10,369 nt of DNA, taken from positions 1 through 10,369 of the forward strand of contig CAZTYP010000008.1 of NCBI GenBank assembly GCA_964617555.1, given 5' to 3'. The stretch's first letter is position 1. Each line of letters starts with the position of its first letter. The notes under the pieces are model-generated. The model was not told the origin of the DNA, did no database searches, and worked only from the letters and a program-made list of their open reading frames with translations. A program made the position numbers and the translations under genes. This document shows, one piece after another, positions 1-6,694 of the stretch. This DNA comes from 1-14-2-50-31-20 sp964617555. Lineage in GTDB: Bacteria; Bacteroidota; Ignavibacteria; Ignavibacteriales; Melioribacteraceae.

Positions 1-1
1 A

Positions 2-70
2 AAGACAGATGTTAAGTATTTTTTTAAATCTTTTTATAATATTTTAATAAAAAGAGCACGAAGTGGCTAA
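2..70 (+). CDS. Possible 3' end of a polysaccharide sugar transferase (partial)
   Basis: This frame is open from the window edge for 22 codons and ends with TAA at 68-70. The visible tail has a pattern of D-V/I-K-x-x-F-K-S/T-x-x-x-I-L followed by basic residues and a short Gly-containing end. It resembles the C-terminal tail of polyprenyl-phosphate sugar transferases (initiating glycosyl-phosphate transferases of capsule and exopolysaccharide loci). The next gene being a capsule-assembly protein fits this. The other two forward frames close at 13-15 and 45-47. The fragment is very short, so both the coding status and the family are tentative. Confidence 0.35.
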   Translation, partial: KTDVKYFFKSFYNILIKRARSG

Positions 71-86
71 TTTATAATTGTGGATG

Positions 87-179
87 ATGAATTTTTAGTT
101 TTGAATGGCTGAATACAATATTTTTTACATTAAAAATATAAATTAATTTACAATTCAACATTCATAACTCATAATTCAT
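87..179. repeat. Imperfect inverted repeat built of 7-bp units (MITE/REP-like)
   Basis: The arms at 87-107 and 159-179 are reverse complements at 18 of 21 positions. Pairing resumes at 110-114 with 153-157 after a small bulge. The AT-only middle (about 115-152) contains a smaller inverted repeat of TATTTTT with AAAAATA. The right arm also reads as four consecutive degenerate heptamers ending in TTCA or CTCA (151-178, consensus TAATTCA). It lies in the 142-bp gap between the putative sugar-transferase tail and the wzi-like gene. It could fold as a hairpin in RNA or be a degenerate miniature element. No target-site duplication was identified. Confidence 0.5.
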
Positions 180-212
180 TTTTTTTGTTTTAACCTTAAA
201 ATAAAAATAAGA

Positions 213-1937
213 ATGAATAGCTTAAAAATATTACTATACACCTTACTCATTACTTTTTACTCATTACCGCTCTTTGCTCAAGTAGTTTTTGTCCCGGTAG
301 AAAACAACGTATATTCTTTTTTGGATAGAATGAATATTAAAGGCGTAATACAATTGGATAGTGAAGTAAAACCCTATTCAAGAAAGTATATTGCCGAAAA
401 ACTCATAAAAATTGATAACCAAGTTTTTACACTTAAGAAAATACTTACAAAAATAGATAGGGAGTTATTAGAGTTTTATATTGCGGAATATGGTAGTGAA
501 GTATCAAGGATATTAAGAAATTACCCGCTTTCTCTAAAAACAAAAAGTAGTACGGATTTTGCGGTATTGAAAAATAATTTTTCAACACATACATTATTAT
601 CTAAGGATTATTGGGGACGTATTCGCTTATTGAGTTATGATGATTCATTATTCTCTTTTAAATTTGCTCCTATTGCAGCGTATTCATTTTCAAATACCGG
701 AGGTAAGTCCGGACATAAACAAACCGGCGGATTGCGTGTTGACATTACCGCTTCAGATTGGTTCGGCGGTTCATTAGAAATAAGGGATAATGGAGAGTTC
801 GGAGAAAATGTTGATACTACAAAATATCTTACTCCAACCAGAGGTGCCGATTTTGTGCATGCCCCAAATGGAATTGAACACAGCGACATACGTGCTCAAA
901 TAAACTTTAACTGGAATTGGGGAACCATTTCGTTGAAAAAAGATTACGGTAAGTGGGGGAATGGTTCTTTCGGGAATGTAATTCTTTCCGATAAATCTCC
1001 TTCATATCCACATGTTTATTTGGAATTAAAACCTGTTAAATGGTTCCGTTTCTATTATCAATTCGGTTGGTTGCATTCAGGAGTAATAGACTCGGCAAAA
1101 ACAATAGTTGTAAATGATAATGACGAATTTTATCTTGCTCACGAAAGATTCGTAAAAAAATATTTAACAATAAATATGATGACAGTTGCTCCTTGGGATA
1201 TTTTTGATTTCTCACTTGGCAATGCCGCAGTTTATGCTGGAGATATACGTCCGGAAATGTTTATTCCGTTTAATTTTTATAAATATATGGATAGAGATAC
1301 AGGTAAAAAATCTAAAGAGGATAGCAACGGGATGTTCTTTTTTGATTTGGTATTGCGTTATCCTCAAACTTTTAAATTTTATGCTTCATTATTCGTTGAT
1401 GTTACAAGCATCAGAGATTTATTAAACAATAAAACATACTCAACTTGGGTTGGAACAACAGTGGGCGGAAGAAAAATCGATTTTATTGTTGATAACTTGG
1501 ATTTGACAATTGAATATACACGAACTACTCCGTGGGTCTATGAACACAAATATGGCAGTTTAACAGATTATAAGCATTTAGGTTATTCATTGGGGCATTG
1601 GATTGGACAAAATGCCGACCAATTAAAAATTCAATTTGATTATCAACCCGTTAGAGGATTAAAAACACAAATTTACACCGAGATGGTAAGAAAAGGCGGA
1701 TTAAAGGATATTAGTGAGGTTTATGATAAGAAAAGTGAACTCCCGTTTCTTTATCCACCGATAAGAAAAGATTACTATTTTGGAATTAATGCTGAGTATG
1801 AGGTCTTTCATGATTTGTTTATTGAAAGTAAGTATAGATATTCAAATATTTCAGATGAAGATCAAAACAGAACCGAGCAGTTTATGTTAGGAGAAAAGAA
1901 TTTTTTTTCTATCGGTTTTAAATATGGAAGATTTTAA
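213..1937 (+). CDS. Capsule assembly Wzi-like outer-membrane beta-barrel protein
   Basis: This is a 574-aa exported protein. Residues 1-23 form a signal peptide: a Lys-containing N-terminus, a hydrophobic core and an end at Leu-Phe-Ala-Gln. After cleavage the sequence opens with VPVENNVYSFLDRM and then KPYSRKYIA (residues 53-61), the N-terminal pattern of the Wzi/capsule-assembly family. Around residues 240-268 there is a Lys-Asp-Tyr-Gly-Lys-Trp-Gly segment followed by GNVILSDKSPSYPH, another family hallmark. Alternating aromatic and hydrophobic strands and a C-terminal Phe fit an outer-membrane beta-barrel. Wzi proteins help anchor or display capsule polysaccharide at the cell surface. The ATG at 213 is chosen because it gives an intact signal peptide; no clear Shine-Dalgarno precedes it, only an AT-rich stretch. 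The gene converges on the O-antigen-ligase-like gene with 5 bp between them. The family call is fairly secure, but the substrate is unknown. Confidence 0.8.
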   Translation: MNSLKILLYTLLITFYSLPLFAQVVFVPVENNVYSFLDRMNIKGVIQLDSEVKPYSRKYIAEKLIKIDNQVFTLKKILTKIDRELLEFYIAEYGSEVSRILRNYPLSLKTKSSTDFAVLKNNFSTHTLLSKDYWGRIRLLSYDDSLFSFKFAPIAAYSFSNTGGKSGHKQTGGLRVDITASDWFGGSLEIRDNGEFGENVDTTKYLTPTRGADFVHAPNGIEHSDIRAQINFNWNWGTISLKKDYGKWGNGSFGNVILSDKSPSYPHVYLELKPVKWFRFYYQFGWLHSGVIDSAKTIVVNDNDEFYLAHERFVKKYLTINMMTVAPWDIFDFSLGNAAVYAGDIRPEMFIPFNFYKYMDRDTGKKSKEDSNGMFFFDLVLRYPQTFKFYASLFVDVTSIRDLLNNKTYSTWVGTTVGGRKIDFIVDNLDLTIEYTRTTPWVYEHKYGSLTDYKHLGYSLGHWIGQNADQLKIQFDYQPVRGLKTQIYTEMVRKGGLKDISEVYDKKSELPFLYPPIRKDYYFGINAEYEVFHDLFIESKYRYSNISDEDQNRTEQFMLGEKNFFSIGFKYGRF

Positions 1938-1942
1938 TAAAA

Positions 1943-3154
1943 TTATTCATTAACAATTTTATTTCCATTTATTGTCATAATAACAATTCCTATCCATAAT
2001 TGTGTTTGTGTGGCAATATCTTTAGAAAACATTGCTAACCAAAAAGAAAAAGCAAGAAACGCAAAAATGTATAGAGAAAATTTATATGCTTTTGTAAACA
2101 TTCCCCAAAACAGCCACAGAAAAAATATCGTTCCCGTTAATCCTAATTCCAATTGAATTTCTATAAGTAAATTATGCGGATATTTAATTTTTGCAATATC
2201 CCCGAGTATTTCCTTATTATTAAACCCTCCCAAACCAATACCGGTTATCGGATTTTTTTTAATAACATCCCAACTCTTTTTATATGAAATGATTCTTGCT
2301 AAAATTGCTCCGTCTTCAAATTTACCTTCGTTATTTACTATTAATTGATTATATCTTTCCGTAGAAACAGTATTAAATTGTTCAGTTACCAAAATAATAA
2401 ACATTGATAAAATGATTGAAATAGTCAAAGAAATAACGGATTTATACTTTTTTGAAACTATTGAAAAAATTAATAATAGTAATAAAAGAAATATTATTCC
2501 CAATAACGCAGCTCTCATTCCCACAAAATAAAGTGCGGTTAAAAGTAGGGTGGTTATCCCGATTAATTTGTTTGTTGGAATGAAGTCCTTTGAGAAATGA
2601 ATTAACAAGACGATAACCGTAACGGAGCCCAAAAAACGCCCGGCAATTACATGACTCCAACGAGAAATTTCAAATGAATATATAGTTGTCGGATTATACG
2701 GAGAGAGTATTAAAGAAAGACTTCCAAACAAAATTCCCCAAAATATAACTGTATTAATAAAAAGTTTTCTGCGAACATCATTTGAGGTTAACAAAAAATA
2801 TAATGTGGCAACCAATAAAGGAGTTGTTCCAATACAAAAATGTATTATTTTAAATAATCCGAACTTTAAATTTACAGTATAAATTAAACCGATAAACATA
2901 ACACCCAAAAATGCAAAACAAATAAACAACGTTTTTTTTGCATTTGCTTTGAACTGTATAATATTTAATTTTATATTATTTATCTTATAATCAAGAAGGA
3001 GGAAAAGAAATAGTATTAAAGCGGTTGTTAATTTTAAATATAATGACGTTGTTGTATAGTTAGAAATTTCAGAAGTAAAAAGGGTGAAAATAAAAATTGT
3101 TAACGTAGCTATAGTTGTTATTGTTGCTATTGGTGATGTCGGTTTGTTTTGCAT
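1943..3154 (-). CDS. O-antigen ligase/polymerase-like (Wzy_C, WaaL/Wzy) integral membrane protein
   Basis: This 403-aa protein has about twelve hydrophobic segments, roughly at residues 12-31, 40-56, 74-95, 101-122, 130-150, 170-188, 196-212, 216-232, 238-257, 340-356, 359-378 and 382-396. Between the ninth and tenth is a long loop (about 258-339), expected to be periplasmic, ending in PITGIGLGGFNN (302-313) and YPHNLLIEIQLELGLTG (325-341). The G-x-G-x-G-x-F-N and P-H-N-x-x-[LI] pattern is the signature of the Wzy_C/O-antigen ligase family; His327 is the likely catalytic histidine. An Arg-containing VGMRAALLG segment (211-219) matches the other conserved arginine region. Such enzymes polymerise lipid-linked repeat units (Wzy) or transfer the polymer to lipid A core or another acceptor (WaaL); sequence alone does not separate these. 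It is transcribed towards the wzi-like gene. The ATG at 3154 has no strong ribosome-binding site. Confidence 0.82.
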   Translation of the reverse strand: MQNKPTSPIATITTIATLTIFIFTLFTSEISNYTTTSLYLKLTTALILFLFLLLDYKINNIKLNIIQFKANAKKTLFICFAFLGVMFIGLIYTVNLKFGLFKIIHFCIGTTPLLVATLYFLLTSNDVRRKLFINTVIFWGILFGSLSLILSPYNPTTIYSFEISRWSHVIAGRFLGSVTVIVLLIHFSKDFIPTNKLIGITTLLLTALYFVGMRAALLGIIFLLLLLLIFSIVSKKYKSVISLTISIILSMFIILVTEQFNTVSTERYNQLIVNNEGKFEDGAILARIISYKKSWDVIKKNPITGIGLGGFNNKEILGDIAKIKYPHNLLIEIQLELGLTGTIFFLWLFWGMFTKAYKFSLYIFAFLAFSFWLAMFSKDIATQTQLWIGIVIMTINGNKIVNE

Positions 3155-3289
3155 GATATTAAAACTTAATTAAAATTACCAATGTAAATTTACGTGGTTT
3201 TTATTCAATTTGTTCAACAATAATAAAAAAATAATTTATCTTTCTTGTAAAAATTAAAAATAATTTTTAACTTTCAAGACGTAATTTTT

Positions 3290-3297
3290 TACATTTT
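3290..3297 (+). promoter_or_regulatory. Possible Bacteroidota-type -7 element for tRNA-Val
   Basis: TACATTTT matches the Bacteroidota-type -7 consensus TAnnTTTG at all but the last base. It lies 13 bp before the tRNA, which would give a short 5' leader. No convincing -33 TTTG is visible at the usual spacing, so this is tentative in such AT-rich sequence. Confidence 0.25.
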
Positions 3298-3310
3298 GTA
3301 TCTAAATATT

Positions 3311-3384
3311 GGGAGTATAGCTCAGCTGGTTAGAGCGTCTGCCTTACAAGCAGAAGGTCCTTGGTTCGAATCCATGTACTCCCA
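3311..3384 (+). tRNA. tRNA-Val (anticodon UAC)
   Basis: This is a complete 74-nt cloverleaf. The acceptor stem GGGAGTA pairs with TACTCCC (7 of 7), the D-arm is GCTC/GAGC, and the anticodon stem TCTGC/GCAGA encloses the loop CTTACAA. The anticodon is therefore TAC, reading GUA and other GUN valine codons. The variable loop AGGTC and T-loop TTCGAAT are standard. The T-stem CTTGG/CCATG has one U-U mismatch at pair 50-64. The discriminator is A73, and no CCA is encoded (the next bases are CTA), so it is added after transcription. A hairpin terminator follows directly. Confidence 0.97.
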
Positions 3385-3396
3385 CTAAGATAAAAA

Positions 3397-3424
3397 AAAC
3401 AGCCGGAATGTAGTTCGGCTGTTT
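3397..3424 (+). terminator. Intrinsic terminator after tRNA-Val
   Basis: A perfect 9-bp stem, AAACAGCCG (3397-3405) with CGGCTGTTT (3416-3424), is extended inward by a G-U and an A-T pair. It is followed by CTATTTT and preceded by an A-tract (3392-3399). The A-tract could let it act on the opposite strand too, where transcription towards the ligase gene would start. Its position 12 bp after the tRNA fits termination of the tRNA transcript. Confidence 0.8.
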
Positions 3425-3442
3425 CTATTTTAAATTGGGGAG

Positions 3443-3490
3443 ATGATGAATAAATATTATGTTTACATACTCAATTCTGATAAAGATTGA
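3443..3490 (+). pseudogene. Truncated start of a GIY-YIG (URI-type) nuclease
   Basis: After a GGGGAG that could serve as a ribosome-binding site (3437-3442), two in-frame ATGs (3443 and 3446) open a frame reading (M)MNKYYVYILNSDKD, then TGA at 3488-3490. The YYVYILxSxKD pattern is the beta-strand that starts the small URI-type GIY-YIG nuclease family, whose YIG motif normally follows within about ten residues. Here no YIG follows in any frame before alr begins at 3607, so only about the first 14 codons remain. Small GIY-YIG genes next to tRNA genes are, from memory, common in Bacteroidota-Chlorobiota genomes. The match is short, so this could be chance, but the hydrophobic pattern and the start context fit well. 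Confidence 0.5.
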
Positions 3491-3606
3491 TCTCCTTTAT
3501 TCGTGTATTAGCGGCAAACCAACATATCCCAAATTATGTAGTGTAATCTTTTCCAAAAAATTATTATTTTTAAAGCCCAATTGAATAAATGGAATGTGAA
3601 TAATTA

Positions 3607-4719
3607 ATGCGATTAACACGGGCGGAAATAAGCCTTTCAAATCTTAAGTATAACTATCTGAACATCAAAAAGAAAGTAAAACAACGTATGGTGATGGCTG
3701 TAGTAAAAGCTGACGCATACGGCCATGGGATGTTACAAGTTGTTGATGCTCTTGAGCAATTTGGCGATGATAAGCCTGCATATTACGGGGTTGCTTTGCT
3801 TGAAGAAGCAATTGAATTACGTAAATCAAAAAAAACTTCGGCGCCAATTTTGATTTTTGCACCGTTAAAAATTGATGAAATTGCAGAATATCAAAAACAT
3901 AAAATTATTCCGACAATAACAAGTCTGTTTGAAATTAAACAAATTGAAAAGCATAATTTCTCCGGGAAAATCAAATTACACGTAAACATCGATACGGGAA
4001 TGGGGAGAGTAGGTTTGCCTTATAAAAAGGCGGTGGAATATATCTTGCGATTAAAAAATAACAATAAAATAATTATTGACGGAATCTACACGCATTTTTC
4101 CACTTCTGATGAAAAGAATAAAAAATATGCTGAATTACAATTGAGCCGTTTTAACGGAGTGCTTAACAAATTGAAAATGAAAGGGGTTGATGTCGGAGTA
4201 ATTCATGCTGCAAACAGCGGTGCAATCCTTGATTTACCCGAAGCATATTTTGATATGGTAAGAGCCGGTATTTCTTTGTACGGATATTATCCATCAAACG
4301 AAACAAGCGAATCAATAAAATTGAAACCGGTGCTCTCTTTAATTTCGGAAGTTGCTTCCGTTTCAGAAATGCCCAAAGGACAATATATAAGTTACGGCAG
4401 ACGATACAGGACAAAAACCAAAACAAAAATAATTTCGGTTCCAATAGGATATGCGGACGGGGTAAGACGCGGATTAACAAATAAGATGTACTGTATTATA
4501 AAAAATAAAAAATTTCCGCAAGTCGGTACGGTTACAATGGATAGAATAATGTTCGATGTTGGTAATGCAAATATTAAAATCGGCGATAAAGTGATTCTTA
4601 TCGGTAAAACTCGCAATTTTACAATCTCCGCCCTTGATTGGTGCGGTATCTTAAAAACAATTCCATACGAAATTACTTGCGGTATTAGTAAAAGAGTTCC
4701 GAGAAAATATATTAAATGA
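3607..4719 (+). CDS. alr: Alanine racemase (PLP-dependent)
   Basis: This enzyme interconverts L- and D-alanine to supply D-Ala for peptidoglycan, acting in the cytoplasm. The 370-aa length is normal for a stand-alone Alr. VVKADAYGHG (32-41) carries the PLP lysine Lys34. GMGRVG (131-136) holds the substrate-side arginine, THF has His162-region contacts, NSG and VRAGISLYG (218-226) bind the cofactor phosphate and ring nitrogen, and Tyr263 in ISYGRRY is the second catalytic base. VGTVTMD (306-312) and Tyr354 complete the C-terminal beta domain. The numbering nearly matches the well-studied Geobacillus enzyme. An upstream ATG at 3589 in this frame is closed by a stop, so 3607 is the first usable start; no clear Shine-Dalgarno is seen. 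It is first in the housekeeping cluster, and its stop overlaps the next start (ATGA). In many Bacteroidetes Alr is fused to MurF; here it is not. Confidence 0.95.
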   Translation: MRLTRAEISLSNLKYNYLNIKKKVKQRMVMAVVKADAYGHGMLQVVDALEQFGDDKPAYYGVALLEEAIELRKSKKTSAPILIFAPLKIDEIAEYQKHKIIPTITSLFEIKQIEKHNFSGKIKLHVNIDTGMGRVGLPYKKAVEYILRLKNNNKIIIDGIYTHFSTSDEKNKKYAELQLSRFNGVLNKLKMKGVDVGVIHAANSGAILDLPEAYFDMVRAGISLYGYYPSNETSESIKLKPVLSLISEVASVSEMPKGQYISYGRRYRTKTKTKIISVPIGYADGVRRGLTNKMYCIIKNKKFPQVGTVTMDRIMFDVGNANIKIGDKVILIGKTRNFTISALDWCGILKTIPYEITCGISKRVPRKYIK

Positions 4720-5603
4720 ATTTTAGCAAACAATATATTATTCAAGCAATTTCCGTTGCTTCAAATAATCTCAGGTTAAGTACCGATAAAATAGAATCGG
4801 TTACCATACTGAAAGCTCATATAGAGAACGCCGAGAATCTGGAAGAAAACATCGAAAAAATGAAAGCGAAAACAGAACTTTCAAAATTTGCAATTAAACT
4901 TGGTGAAGCGTATAGATTTACACAATCGGCACAAATAGATTTTTTAAGAATCTCGGAAGTGTTTAAGGAACACGCAAATAATCTTGTGATTGAGTTAAGT
5001 AATTTGCTTGATGTTGTAACTCCGGAAAAATTGCATGAGATTTTTAATGAGACCACAGTTGCAAAAGAAATTGCCGTTGAACTAAAAAGGAGCTCGTCTG
5101 CTGCGGAATTAACAGATAGTGTGGCAATGAGTAAGTTTGAAACGGAGAATGCGCCGATAAGCGAGGATAGTGTACAGCGTGACGAGTTAAAAGAAGAATT
5201 AATATTGGGTGAAATAGAACCGACCGAGTCTGCTCCAACATTTAATTTTGATGATTTTGAAGAAGAGATTCTGAAACCTATTTCGCAGTTGGAAAGTTTG
5301 TTGAAAAAGTTTTTGATTAACGGAGCAGTGGAGGAAGATCTGCGTCCCTTTATACAAATAATGAAAAAAAATGCCGAGTTTTCACAAGAAATAGGGTTCA
5401 CGATTTTAACCGAAATGCATGAAATTTTTTATACCGCATTTGAATACATAAACAATAAAAAAATTGTTATCGAAAAAAATCTTATTGAATCTTTGCGTGC
5501 ATGCTTGATTGTTATAGTTGCCGTTGTTCGCAGTAAAGATGTTGATATAACAAACTATTTGAATAAAGCTGAAAAGCTGGGGAAATTTTTGAAACTTAAT
5601 TAA
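4716..5603 (+). CDS. Unrecognised helical protein with a histidine-less Hpt/CheA-P1-like C-terminal domain
   Basis: I do not recognise this 295-aa protein as a named family. It has no signal peptide or clear membrane segment and is predicted cytoplasmic and largely helical. Residues 1-125 are amphipathic helices. Residues 126-178 are an acidic, Ser/Glu-rich linker. Residues 179-295 have the spacing of a four-helix Hpt or CheA-P1 bundle: an acidic lead-in, then IMKKNAEFSQEIGF (215-228), which lines up with the H-T-x-K-G-x-A-x-x-x-G-F segment of phosphotransfer domains. The next helices (231-245, then about 255-272) follow the P1 layout. The phosphoacceptor histidine is absent (Gln214 or Ile215 in its place), and Asn replaces the Gly. 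If the fold is right it would be a protein-protein module rather than a phosphorelay. Its ATG overlaps the alr stop by 4 bp, implying translational coupling, and manC follows after 9 bp. Coding status is secure; function is open. Confidence 0.85.
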   Translation: MNFSKQYIIQAISVASNNLRLSTDKIESVTILKAHIENAENLEENIEKMKAKTELSKFAIKLGEAYRFTQSAQIDFLRISEVFKEHANNLVIELSNLLDVVTPEKLHEIFNETTVAKEIAVELKRSSSAAELTDSVAMSKFETENAPISEDSVQRDELKEELILGEIEPTESAPTFNFDDFEEEILKPISQLESLLKKFLINGAVEEDLRPFIQIMKKNAEFSQEIGFTILTEMHEIFYTAFEYINNKKIVIEKNLIESLRACLIVIVAVVRSKDVDITNYLNKAEKLGKFLKLN

Positions 5604-5606
5604 GGA
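5602..5606 (+). promoter_or_regulatory. Ribosome-binding site deciding the manC start
   Basis: AAGGA lies 6 bp before the ATG at 5613 and overlaps the stop codon of the preceding gene. It supports ATG 5613 over the adjacent in-frame GTG at 5610, which is only 3 bp away from the AAGGA. Confidence 0.55.
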
Positions 5607-5612
5607 TTAGTG

Positions 5613-6677
5613 ATGGAAATAGTTGCTATAATAATGGCCGGAGGGGTGGGGTCCAGATTTTGGCCCAAAAGTAGAGCAAAAGAACCGAAACAATTACTGA
5701 ATCTCTTTAGTGAAAAATCTATGATACAGAATACCGTGGGTAGAATGGAGGGGTTTGTTAAGTCCGAAAATATCTATGTTGTTACAAATAAAATTCAAAA
5801 AAATAAAATTGCGGAACAATTAAAAGAAATTCCGGTGGAAAATATTATCGAAGAACCGTTCGGGAAAAATACTGCCGCTGCAATTGGGCTTGCAACAATC
5901 ATTGTGAAAAGCAAACACAAGGAAGCGGTAACCATAGTTTTACCCGCCGACCATTTGATAAATAATAAAGAAGAATTTCAAAGAGTAATTAAAACCGCTT
6001 CCGATTATGCCGCCAAAAACAGTGCTCTTGTAACAATCGGAATAAATCCGGTTCGCCCCGATACAGGCTATGGTTATATTCAGATTGATGAAAATGATAA
6101 CGATGAACTCCATAATGTTTTAAACTTTGCCGAAAAACCAAATCTGGAAACAGCAAAAAGATTTTTGGAGTCGGGGGACTTTTATTGGAATTCAGGAATG
6201 TTTATTTGGCGAACCGATGTAATATTAAATGAAATTAAAAAGTATTTGCCCGATTTGTTTGAGGGGCTTAAGGAAATTGAAAACAGTATTAATACCGAAA
6301 ATTTTGAAGAGACTTTGGAAACCGTTTATAGACAGTTGCGTAGCATTTCCATCGATTACGGGATAATGGAAAAATCCGCTTCCGTAAAGTTGATAAAAGG
6401 AATATTCGATTGGAGCGATGTAGGAAGCTGGGACGCGGTTTTTCATTTGCTAGCCAAAGACAACAACGGTAATGCAACAAAAGGGGATGTATATACGGCT
6501 AACACTACCAATACTTACGTTAACTCAGAAGAAAAATTCACCGCAGTAATAGGTGTTAACGATTTGTTGATAATTAATACAAATGATGCAACCCTTATTT
6601 GTCATAGAGATTATGCCCAAGATGTAAAGTTAATAGTTGACTATTTAAAGATGAACGAAAAAGATGAACTTTTATAA
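5613..6677 (+). CDS. manC: Mannose-1-phosphate guanylyltransferase
   Basis: This enzyme makes GDP-mannose from mannose-1-phosphate and GTP, the activated sugar for mannose-, fucose- or rhamnose-type residues in surface polysaccharides. The protein has 354 aa. MAGGVGSRFWPKSR (8-21) with PKQLL is the nucleotidyltransferase signature loop. EEPFGKNTAAAIG (80-92) marks mannose-1-P guanylyltransferases. PADH (111-114) carries the metal-binding Asp. FAEKP (172-176), WNSGMFIW (192-199), DYGIMEK (248-254) and DWSDVGSWD (266-274) line the sugar-phosphate pocket. It is the short form, without the C-terminal phosphomannose-isomerase cupin found in AlgA-type proteins. An in-frame GTG sits directly before the chosen ATG, but the AAGGA site fits the ATG. 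It is separated from the capsule genes by the tRNA region and embedded in a cluster with alr and pyrKD. Confidence 0.93.
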   Translation: MEIVAIIMAGGVGSRFWPKSRAKEPKQLLNLFSEKSMIQNTVGRMEGFVKSENIYVVTNKIQKNKIAEQLKEIPVENIIEEPFGKNTAAAIGLATIIVKSKHKEAVTIVLPADHLINNKEEFQRVIKTASDYAAKNSALVTIGINPVRPDTGYGYIQIDENDNDELHNVLNFAEKPNLETAKRFLESGDFYWNSGMFIWRTDVILNEIKKYLPDLFEGLKEIENSINTENFEETLETVYRQLRSISIDYGIMEKSASVKLIKGIFDWSDVGSWDAVFHLLAKDNNGNATKGDVYTANTTNTYVNSEEKFTAVIGVNDLLIINTNDATLICHRDYAQDVKLIVDYLKMNEKDELL

Positions 6678-6694
6678 TATTAAATAATAAATAT

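Noticed and set aside
635..889. Short minus-strand open frames inside the wzi-like, manC, pyrK and folC genes
   Set aside because: All are antisense to well-supported genes and show no recognisable motifs or start signals.
1936..1963. A 9-bp A/T-only inverted repeat (1936-1944 with 1955-1963) at the junction of the convergent genes, considered as a bidirectional terminator
   Set aside because: It has no G-C pair, a 10-base loop and no clean T-tract after it; in sequence this AT-rich such a repeat is easily due to chance.
4817..5401. A 194-codon open frame on the minus strand, Ser/Phe-rich
   Set aside because: It lies wholly antisense to the 295-aa gene, shows no family motif, and its Ser-rich composition is what Glu/Lys-rich coding gives when read in reverse. 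The plus-strand gene is coupled to alr and manC.
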